Shown here: positions 12,001-17,200 of the stretch, in pieces
Position numbering within the stretch: position 1 is the first letter of the stretch
Layout: every line of letters begins with the position of its first letter
Assembly: GCA_947469485.1 (NCBI GenBank)
Contig: CANIPU010000005.1
Span: 109,822-173,821 of the forward strand
Reading direction: 5' to 3'
Length of the DNA: 64,000 bases
Source: Chitinophagaceae bacterium
GTDB lineage: Bacteria; Bacteroidota; Bacteroidia; Chitinophagales; UBA10324
Notes under the pieces: model-generated
Told to the model about the DNA's origin: nothing
Database searches by the model: none
The model's input: the letters and a program-made list of their open reading frames with translations, nothing else
Translations under genes and position numbers: made by a program

Positions 12001-14143
12001 TGGATGTCAGGCAGCTGATAGTCAAACAACCGTTATAAATAGCGGGGCTTTAATTTCAGTAAACTCTCCTTTAAATACAATTTGTTCAGCAAATCCGGTT
12101 TCAATTACTGCTAATGGAGGTGTAAGTTATGCTTGGTCACCTTCAACCGGATTAAATGTTACTACCGGAACCAATGTAATTGCTATGCCTCTAAATAATA
12201 GTACATATACTGTTATTGGAATTGATGCAAATGGATGTTCAGGTCAAGCTACTGCAATTGTTGCAATTGGCTCTAACCTTTCAGTCAATATCACCTCAAC
12301 AAACGATAGTATTTGCCTTGGTCAAACTATCTCGCTTACTGCATTCGGAGGCTCTGATTATACATGGTCTCCATCAGTATATTTAGCAAGTACAACCGGA
12401 AGTACTGTTAGTGCAACACCTACTGCAAATATTACATATACAGTTTTCGTTTCTAATGCTAATGGTTGTACCGGTCAAACAAGTATTCCTGTAACTGTGC
12501 TACCTAATCCAGTTGTAACTGTTTCGAATGATACAATTTGCAATGGGCAATTTGCAAATTTGAATGCTACTGGAGCTTCATCGTATCATTGGTCAACAAA
12601 TGCTCTTGGAAGTACAATTTCTGTAAATCCTACAATAACTACTTCATATTTTGTTGTTGGAATGAATGGAGCATGTGCGGATACAGCTTCTGCACTTGTA
12701 GTAGTTAATCAATTGCCTTTAATTAATGTTGTTTCCAATCAAAATAGTTTTTGTCAAGGGCAAACTAGTATACTAACTGCAAGCGGTGCAATTACTTATG
12801 AGTGGTTTCCATCTTTCGGCTTAAATGCAACTTCAGGAGCAGTTGTAATTACATCAACTGCTTCAACAACAACCTATACAATAGTTGGAACAAATAGTAA
12901 CGGATGCACAAGTTCGCAAACAATCGATATAACAGTTTTTCAATTACCAATGGCGGCCGCTGGTTCTGATGTAGAATTGTGTGAGGGAAGTAATCTGCAA
13001 TTAAATGCTACAGGCGGTACAAGTTATGAATGGTCACCTCAGGCAGGATTGGATAACCCATTTATATCAAATCCTATTGCTTCACCAGCCGGAACCACTT
13101 CATATATTGTTAATGTTGGTAATCAAAACGGTTGTTATGCTAAAGATACTGTCAATATAATTGTTCACTTAACCCCTTCGGTAAATGCCGGTCCTACTCA
13201 AACAATTTGTATTTCCGACTCGGTAATTCTAAATGGAACAGGAGCTTCTTTTTATAGTTGGACTCCATCAGTTTATTTAAATGACTCTTCTTTACAAAAT
13301 CCAACCTGTATTCCGCAATTCAATATTACTTATACACTTACAGTAACAGATTCGTTTGGATGTAATGCAACAGATACAGTTTCGGTGAAAGTTTTAAGAC
13401 CATTCAATATTAGTGCAACCCCTGACATTTCAATTTGCAAAAATGATCAAACACAATTGAATGCATTTGGTGGAAATAATTATCAATGGTCTCCTTCAAA
13501 CGGATTGGATAATTCAACGATTTCAAATCCAGTGGCTTCACCTTCTGAAACAACCACATATATTGTAATATCAAATGATGGTCAATGTTTTTCAGCAGCA
13601 GATACAGTTGTAGTTACAGTAAACCAGTTGCCAATAGTATATGCCGGAACTGATGTTGATTTGCTTTATGGTTCAACTTATCAATTGTATGGTTATACAA
13701 ACGGAAGTGGGGTAGAGTGGTCGCCAGCTGACTTTTTAAGTTGTACTGATTGCATTAATCCAGTTGTAAATCATTTGAATACTCCTATGACTTATTTATT
13801 GACTGCAACTGATTCATTAGGTTGTAAAGCTGAAGCTTCAGTTCATATCAGTTTAACTTGCAATGAAGACCTTGTTTATGTACCAAATGCCTTCACTCCA
13901 AACGGAGACAATAAGAATGATATATTCAGAATAAGAACTTATGGATTGAGTGAAGTGAAAGCATTTAGAGTATTCAATCGTTGGGGCGAGATGGTTTTTG
14001 AATCCTTTGATGCTAGTGAGGGGTGGGATGGTAACTGGAACGGAGAATCATGTTCACCGGGTGTGTTTGTATATTATCTAGAAGGCGCTTGCGCAAATGG
14101 TCAGGAAATTATGAAGAAAGGAAATGTTACTTTAATTCGATAA
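2..14143 (+). CDS. Giant SprB-repeat/PKD surface adhesin with T9SS type B sorting domain (5' partial)
   Basis: The frame is open from the first complete codon at position 2, with no stop before 14141, so the gene begins left of the window; the ATG at 158 lies inside a PKD module and is not the start. At least 4713 residues are encoded. Modules in order: about eight PKD domains (nt 2-1985; FGD-type motifs such as WNFGD), one WxPSxGL module (1985-2215), about 23 SprB repeats (2215-7340), about 28 Ig-like modules with a CxGxSxxLxASGAxxYxWSP pattern (7340-13860), and a C-terminal gliding-motility-associated domain (13871-14140; VPNAFTPNGDNKNDIF, RWGEMVFES, ending KGNVTLIR). In known cases this domain directs T9SS export and surface attachment. 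A second adhesin and a PorP/SprF gene follow. A SprB-like adhesin in gliding or attachment is the inference; the ligand is unknown. Confidence 0.93.
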   Translation, partial: SGSIGADTYTWVIPGGNPSFASTPIVSVTYTTTGNHSASLFVTNASTGCTDQMNVNIPVRDIAAHFTGTPLSGCAPLISCMTNTSVDAVSYAWLVSNSSGSTVATSSSTSPCFTLSIPGIYNVRLIATDQFGCKDTLYHPSYITVWGPIVDFLGTPLIGCAPLVVDFADLSSAPTSSIVSWSWSFGDTASGINNSSNLQNPVHTFINPGFYTIGLTITDNNGCTKTNIKTNYIQVIQPIASFLLTDTTICLGNSACFINTSTGTGLTYEWGFGNGTTSTTSNPCFLYNNNGNYTITLIVTDATGCTDTAEKNSYVNVTHPVANLIADTTNSSCPPLTVHFINLATDIDANSTYYWKFGDGQVSSAPNPSHIYNMAGTFDVTLIVTNQNGCKDTIVFDDYINIGGPEGHISQLPTSGCVPHFTCFEAESASTISFTWNFGDGTVIVNGDSICHTYVTTGTFYSELILNDGIGCVYALPIGIVEVNGANCVFNLDNPVLCENGNVQFSDASYGTSPITQWNWNFGDLASGAQNSSSLQNPSHFFASPGVYPISLSIVTIDGCTNSYFDTVLVQSAPIADFARGDSSICAPDSVHFFDLTISTSPTISWSWNFGDAASGINNTDTLQNSVHFYQFPGTYSVTLTTLAANGCSDSYTIPVYVHDTVIANAGADKIICYGQGAVLNATGGALYTWIPSIGLSDANISSPVATPIITTSYTVIVSNIWGCSDIDSVNVIVNPVPVISSLTANDDTCSSGNAVAIVNAMGGTSPFTYFWNSIPSQNDSVAYSLSGGNTYSVIVTDANGCTVLQPITIADLPGPVINAVGISSTCGISNGTVNVVASGGNGSLIYVWNTTDITQSINNLLAGNYEVTVSDDFNCEAIDNVLVSDLAGPTASIAHINPTCELNNGTINLIIYGGNAPFYYLWSNGASTQDLSSLNPGIYSVTVTDQFGCVYSLTDSIQNQPSPLISATVVNATCHINNGSIDLNIMGGTAPFLINWNNGAYSTEDLNSVLSGAYTVLVTDQNGCTATATFVISDTPIPVLTYTTIASTCGSSNGSIDLTVTGGVAPYTYLWWNGETTEDLSGFPAGAYGITVIGANGCLSNTIITLNDLTAPTLTLSQSNNTCGNNNGSIDLTISGGAFPFAYQWSGGETTQDILNLAIGTYTVTVIDGNGCLAFSNTTLINIQGPSLSTFSANSSCGYTNGSINLVVTNGTAPYTYTWSSGQSTQDLSNVISGIYSVAVSDSNNCIATTSDSLNNIAGPSLSHLTQNSTCLNSNGSVDVSIIGGTAPYTYDWNSGAYSSEDLINVPSGVYNVIVSDQNGCTVSDFITLNNTAGPTLSVSSINSTCANSNGSIDLSISGGTAPFFVNWNSGQFFTEDINNLSPNSYTVVVIDSNNCESTFTQVINNNSGPIANSSVTNATCASGNGEVLLTITGGTMPFSYLWSNGSTIQDIQNLAAGNYEVTITDSNYCVTVLSAIISDVSVPISVCTANNSICGSNNGSVDLTVVSGVSPYNYSWSNGNTTQNLSGLAPGLYYVTILDQNNCVLIDTAEVLNSNSPSLSASHINSNCGNSNGHIYLSINNGATPYSFQWSNGALSQNINYISAGSYTVTVTDGNGCTVETTESLINITGPSSLSFGSQSSICGNSNGMVWVNASGGTAPYSYNWNTVPLQTNDTAFNLAGGTSYSVTVTDANLCTISGSVLNAIIAGPTSSISKTNCTCNEINGGIDLTVSAGTAPFLYSWNNGESTSDLDSLQAGLYTVTISDGNGCLTTISTTITNVPSPSVNYNFNNTTCGNNNGSIDLIIIGGTAPFFYDWNSGQFATQDLLNLAAGNYLIHLVDAAGCQVDSVITLLDHSGPTVSLITQNATCNYNNGFASAVINGGTAPFEYLWSNGVVDSFNTSLLPGSYTFQVTDSNGCVSIDTVVISNTSGPSLTATHIDETCGSNNGSININLANGTAPFIYDWNSGLYNTQNLSNLSAGTYFIVVVDANSCQAISLQTIDSLPAPVLVSIITNSLCSTNNGSIDITITGGATPYNYNWSNGATTEDLNSLVPGIYILAFTDGSGCSIIDSFLVSGSSIINTSILATNANCGISNGSIDLTVTGGTMPYAFNWSNSETNEDIDSLSDGLYVVNIFDSLGCAVSDSVVLVQNNSPELSIYSTNETCTGYDGAVDIDISGGTLPFVFNWSNGASTEDISGLSAGSYSVTVTDVNGCSVVSTADVLASTEAVITYTLTDANCSTNTGAIDVSIFGGSYPLTFLWSNGATTEDINSLYAGSYSMTVTDFNGCNSYLTIAVQSAVTCSIQLTPSPSNCNLADGSIDLTVVGTPAFSYIWSNNDTTEDIVNLLAGYYSVTVTDANGCFVVDSAFVSYSSGPIAFGSVTQPTCSVSTGAIDLSVLGGTLPYSYLWSNSATTEDLLLLTGGNYSVTVIDAIGCQTFGNFSVIDITPINLSVTNVAPMCQGSSVVISASGAVSYSWSPTIGLSTSTGSNVLATPVVSTTYTITGFDSVGCFDTVSVAVIISPLSTISSTTSSNLICFGDSALIVVTGGSSLIWSPVSSLSFISMHSAYATPTSLTTYTITESNALGCTSSTSVVINVMPQYTISVSSSDTDLCSGESTTLIASGALSYSWFPSTGLNTTTGANVIASPSQTTTYFVTGTNASGCNVTDSIVVIVHPPVVVDVSPFNPSICLGSSINLTATGAVYYIWTPSSGLNNVLSSSVIATPTSTTTYTVTGTDSFGCIGYNAVVVSIGTSFALYLNDNAPSICLGIADTINVSGAFNATYSWSPSVNYLDATGANVTVNPNASTIYTVIATDANGCTGSTTANVTVNNPPVIASTNAQACLGTSASLTVSGAANYFWFPSTGISNSTGNSQIASPDSTTIYTIIGVDLNGCADTSYSTFTINPLPVLSAVPSATSICNGSSATIVASGANVYQWAPSIGLSASTGASVVAQPLVSTTYTLFGTNPAGCTNSVTAVVNVGAPVTIINTPIYPSICLGDSLIITLSGASSYQWSPSTGLSSSIGITVVATPVVSTNYLVVGTDVNGCTGFTTIDITVNPNIVMTGSSESVCIGQSATLNSSGAYFYVWNPDVTLNSYYDSTVIATPVTNTTYTLTGMNMYGCTDTALYSVTVNPLPNVSIDGLVPFYCSNSLIDTLTMNPTGGILFGSGVFGNTFNPSLAGIGGPFFVTYSYTDSFGCSSYDNDTTFVGGNALIVAATNNTTICNGSSTILSVSGGLNYNWSPSIGLSSLTGDTVVANPSVTTTYFVSGVNADGCSGTDSVTVFVTSPNQISIIVASDSICAGTSTTISLAGSLNYSWQPSVQSSNLNGSVVVVSPSLTTNYTVSAVDSNGCSNDTIITIFIIPQLNVLVNSPIICGGDSAILVAQGASSYNWISLSSLNDSIVVQPLITTSYSVIGLANSCSDTATAIVTVLTPPILSVDNDTICLGSQGILFASGATNYTWLPGGFAGDTIVVAPNVTSTYTLIGNNGSCVDSINAVVIVNQIPDVSFIGLESTYCANSNPDTLIGIPTGGTFSGDGIIGNVFYPNLVTDSIAVITYSYTDSNGCFNDSSISTIIIQQPTLTVASTAICFGDSATLVVQGASNYIWLTVPSTNDTINVQPVTTTSYTVIGFANSCSDTAVAVVNILPPPSINVIDDTICSGATATLIANGAYNYTWFPGNLSGNSITVSPTTTSTYTIIGNNGSCDDTTIAIVVVNQAPIVSFSGLEPSYCANNLPDTLIGIPAGGVFSGIGVVGNIFNSNLVSGATDITYTYSDANGCAADTMMSSTVNLQLTIAVNSVSICNGDSATLIAQGASNYNWISLSTTNDTVNVSPGTTTSYTVIGYLNSCTDTQVAVVSILNPPVTSVNSDTICAGSTTTLIANGATNYTWMPGGFIGSSLSISPLVTTTFTVIGSNGSCSDTTSIIVVVNPLPTISFVGLQPSYCSNNTIDTLIGIPSGGVFSGTGVIGNSFYSNLVAGFSSTVAYSYTDINGCQAADSQTTVINSGALISVNSPLNTICSANPVSITANGGVSYAWSPSTGLNVTTGTNVIAMPLNNSTYTVIGIDANGCSGQATAIVAIGSNLSVNITSTNDSICLGQTISLTAFGGSDYTWSPSVYLASTTGSTVSATPTANITYTVFVSNANGCTGQTSIPVTVLPNPVVTVSNDTICNGQFANLNATGASSYHWSTNALGSTISVNPTITTSYFVVGMNGACADTASALVVVNQLPLINVVSNQNSFCQGQTSILTASGAITYEWFPSFGLNATSGAVVITSTASTTTYTIVGTNSNGCTSSQTIDITVFQLPMAAAGSDVELCEGSNLQLNATGGTSYEWSPQAGLDNPFISNPIASPAGTTSYIVNVGNQNGCYAKDTVNIIVHLTPSVNAGPTQTICISDSVILNGTGASFYSWTPSVYLNDSSLQNPTCIPQFNITYTLTVTDSFGCNATDTVSVKVLRPFNISATPDISICKNDQTQLNAFGGNNYQWSPSNGLDNSTISNPVASPSETTTYIVISNDGQCFSAADTVVVTVNQLPIVYAGTDVDLLYGSTYQLYGYTNGSGVEWSPADFLSCTDCINPVVNHLNTPMTYLLTATDSLGCKAEASVHISLTCNEDLVYVPNAFTPNGDNKNDIFRIRTYGLSEVKAFRVFNRWGEMVFESFDASEGWDGNWNGESCSPGVFVYYLEGACANGQEIMKKGNVTLIR
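2215..7340 (+). repeat. Tandem array of about 23 SprB repeats
   Basis: Each unit is about 74 codons and reads roughly TCGxxNGSIDLTVxGGTAPY, then YxWSNGxxTEDLxxLxAG, then YxVTVTDxNGC. I counted 23 units by their Cys-x-x-x-NG cores. Units 1, 2 and 13 are the most degenerate (unit 13 has WNTVPLQTND in place of WSNG). DNA sequence differs clearly between units, so this is an old protein-level repeat rather than a recent slippage array. The pattern matches the SprB repeat family known from the F. johnsoniae gliding adhesin. Confidence 0.9.
10100..12035 (+). repeat. Three-copy higher-order repeat of about 215 codons
   Basis: Three consecutive blocks each contain the same three modules in order: a GDSAxLVAQGASxYxW module, a TLIANGAxNYTW module, and a different module with YCxNxxxDTLIGIP and GGxFSGxGxxGN. 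The first module's Cys codon lies at 10145, 10790 and 11432, and the third module's anchor at 10544, 11189 and 11831. Both series give periods of 645 and 642 bp. A lone, more diverged copy of the third module lies at about 9440-9640. This implies block duplication inside the gene. Confidence 0.85.
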
Positions 14144-14239
14144 TAATTCGAAGTTTCAGGCTGGTCTGTTATAGTTTTTGAATTCTTTATAAAAAATAGC
14201 CTTTAAAAAAAATTTAAACATTTTTTAAAAGAAATTACC

Positions 14240-14247
14240 TTACTTTG
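14240..14247 (+). promoter_or_regulatory. Possible Bacteroidota -7 promoter element
   Basis: TTACTTTG matches five of the six fixed bases of the Bacteroidota -7 consensus TAnnTTTG and lies 23 bp before the ATG of the second adhesin. No clear -33 box is visible in the A/T-rich sequence upstream. The rest of the 127 bp between the two adhesin genes holds no convincing terminator hairpin, so readthrough from the giant gene is also possible. Confidence 0.3.
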
Positions 14248-14270
14248 AGGAAATTGTTTTTCTGTCTCAA

Positions 14271-17200
14271 ATGAAGGTTTTTCGCATATTACTTTTTATA
14301 TTATTTATATTCGAATTTAATCAATCGAAATCACAAGTTGTTGCAAACTTTACTATTAATTATCAAAATCCAAATTGTGCACCAACAACAATTTCTTTTA
14401 CAAACTTATCGACAGGTTCCGGATTAACTTATGAATGGAATTTCGGCGTAAATCCTGGTGTAAATTCAACAATTATTAATCCTTCCTTTTCGTATTTAAC
14501 TTGTGGGAATTATATAGTTACTTTAATTGTAACAGATGGAATTTCAATTGACACTTCAACTCAAACAGCAAATATTTATTGCAGCCCTGTTGCTTCATTC
14601 AATGCAACCCCACTATCGGGATGTGTGCCATTAACAGCTCAATTTAATAGTACAACAGCTATAGGTTCTGCACCAATCAGCACTTATTTCTGGGATTTCG
14701 GTGATGGGAACACAGGTAACTTCGCTATTACAAGTCATACTTATACAATATCAGGATGTAAAAGTGTTAGTCTTATTGTAACGGATGCAAATGGTTGCAA
14801 TGATGATACAACCATGTCAAACCTGATATGCATTGACGATCAACCTAATGCTTCCTTTACAGCAAGTACTAATGTTTCTTGCAGTGCTCCATTCACAATC
14901 GATTACACCAGTACTTCCACCGGTACCGGAACATTGAATTATCAATGGTTCTTCCCGGGAGGGATACCTGCTACCTCAATTCTTTCAAACCCATCAGTTA
15001 CTTATAATACTCCTGGGCTTTATGATGTAACTTTAATTGTTACAAATTTATCCGGATGCAGTGATACATTAACTCAATCAAATTTTGCCGCGATTGCAAG
15101 CAACATTGCAGATTTTACATTGAATGCTACAAGTGGTTGTGTTCCTTTTGTTGTTGATGTTCAAGGCATTTCGTCTTCTGTTCCAATTGCTTGGGATTGG
15201 TCAACAATTCCAAATGCAATTCCTGCTTCAGCAAATACACAAAACGCTCAATTCACTTTTAATAGTGCAGGTAGTTATCAAATTTGTTTGCAAATTACAT
15301 ATCCCGGAGGTTGCATAGCTACTAAATGCACTACAATTGTTGTTGCCAATTACCCAAATGCGAATTTTACTTTAACTGGAAATATATATACCTGTCAACC
15401 ACCGCAGACGATTGATTATAATAATGCTTCTACCGGAGGTCCAGGATCATCTTATTACTGGCAATTTCCTGGTGGTGTTCCGGCTGTCTGGAATACAGCC
15501 AATCCACCTAATATTGTATACAGTAATTGCGGAGTTTATAATGCTACACTTATTGTAACTAATACCGCTGGTTGTTCAGATACTTTAGTCTATGACAGTG
15601 CTTCGGTAATAGATTGCCCGTTAGCCAGTTTTATCGCTTTGCCTCCGGCCGGATGCGGACCACTTAATTCGATTTTTATTTATACCGGAACAACTGGCTC
15701 GCCAACTTCATGGCAATGGAATTTTGGAGATCCTGCAAGTGGAATATTAAATACTTCGAACCTTCAAAATCCTATTCATACATTTAATAATACCGGATGC
15801 TATGATGTTTCACTGATTGTAAGTAATGCTTTAGGATGCACCGATACTGTAATAAATCAAAACATGGTTTGTGTCGGAAATCCGGCAATACCAAATTTTT
15901 CTGCCAATCCAACTGTTACATGCGCTTATCAACCTATAGCATTTACTAATTTATCAACTGGCACTGACTCTACAACCACTTATCAATGGGACTTTATCGG
16001 ATCTCCTCCTTTTGATATTATGAACTCAACTTCAGACCCGCAATATTTATATCCAGATACAGGTTGGTTTGATGTAACTCTTGTAATTTGTAATAACGGG
16101 TGTTGTGATACACTTACTATTGATTCAATGGTTCACATTCTTCCCCCTATTGCCAATTTTTTTGTTGTTACTACTTGTGCAGATCCATACAATATTTCAT
16201 TGCATGCAGGTAATTCAATTGCTGCAGATTCATTTTTCTGGAGCGTCCCTGGCGGAATTCCAAGTTCAACATCTGATTCTGTAATTTCTGTAAATTATCC
16301 TTCAAATGGTACATATGCTATCGAACTTATTGTTCAGAATTTTCAAACAGGATGTTATGACACAATTGATCAGAATATTACAATCAATAATGTAGTTGCA
16401 GATTTTAGTGCCAACGATTCTACAATATGTACTCCTGATCAGGTTTGCTTTACAAATCTTTCACAAAATGCCTCATCATATCAATGGTCAATTTATAATT
16501 CTAGTGGTAATTTGATATGGTCGAGTAATGGAGCAAATCCATGTAAAACTTTTTATTTTGCTGGTGAATTTGATGTTCATCTGATAGCAACGGATGCAAA
16601 TGGTTGTAAAGATACACTTATTAGTCCCCAGCTTATTTCTGCATTTGGATTGAATTTGAATTTTAGTGGAGTACCATTGAGTGGTTGTATACCACTTTCA
16701 GTAGATTTTTCTTCTGCAGCTTCAAGTAGTGTTTCATCTGTTGTATCATATTTATGGAATTTTGGAGATTCAGCAAGCGGGTTTTTAGATTCAGCTTCAA
16801 TTCAAAATCCAACGCACATATATAATAATGTTGGTTCTTATGATGTTACATTCGTAACATTAGATAATCATGGTTGTTATGATACTTTAGTTATTCCGCA
16901 ATATGTAAATCCTTATCAGCCCAATGTTTCATTTATGGCAATTGATTCTACAGTATGTCTTGGTGAATCAACTTGTTTTTTTAATTCATCTTTTGGCGGA
17001 AGTCTTTCGTTTCAATGGGATTTTGGTGATAACGCAACTTCTGCATCTTTAAACCCTTGTCATACATATTTAGGTGTGGGTGATTACACTGTTACATTAA
17101 TTGGAAGCGATACCTCAGGATGTGCGGATACAATGATTCGTACTCTTTATATTCATGTAACCGATCCTCAGGCAAATTTTATAGCAGACAGTACATATTC

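Noticed and set aside
2215..13860. Regular repeats considered as a CRISPR array or DNA satellite
   Set aside because: The period is at the protein level (about 74 or 80 codons), DNA identity between units is low, and the frame is open throughout.
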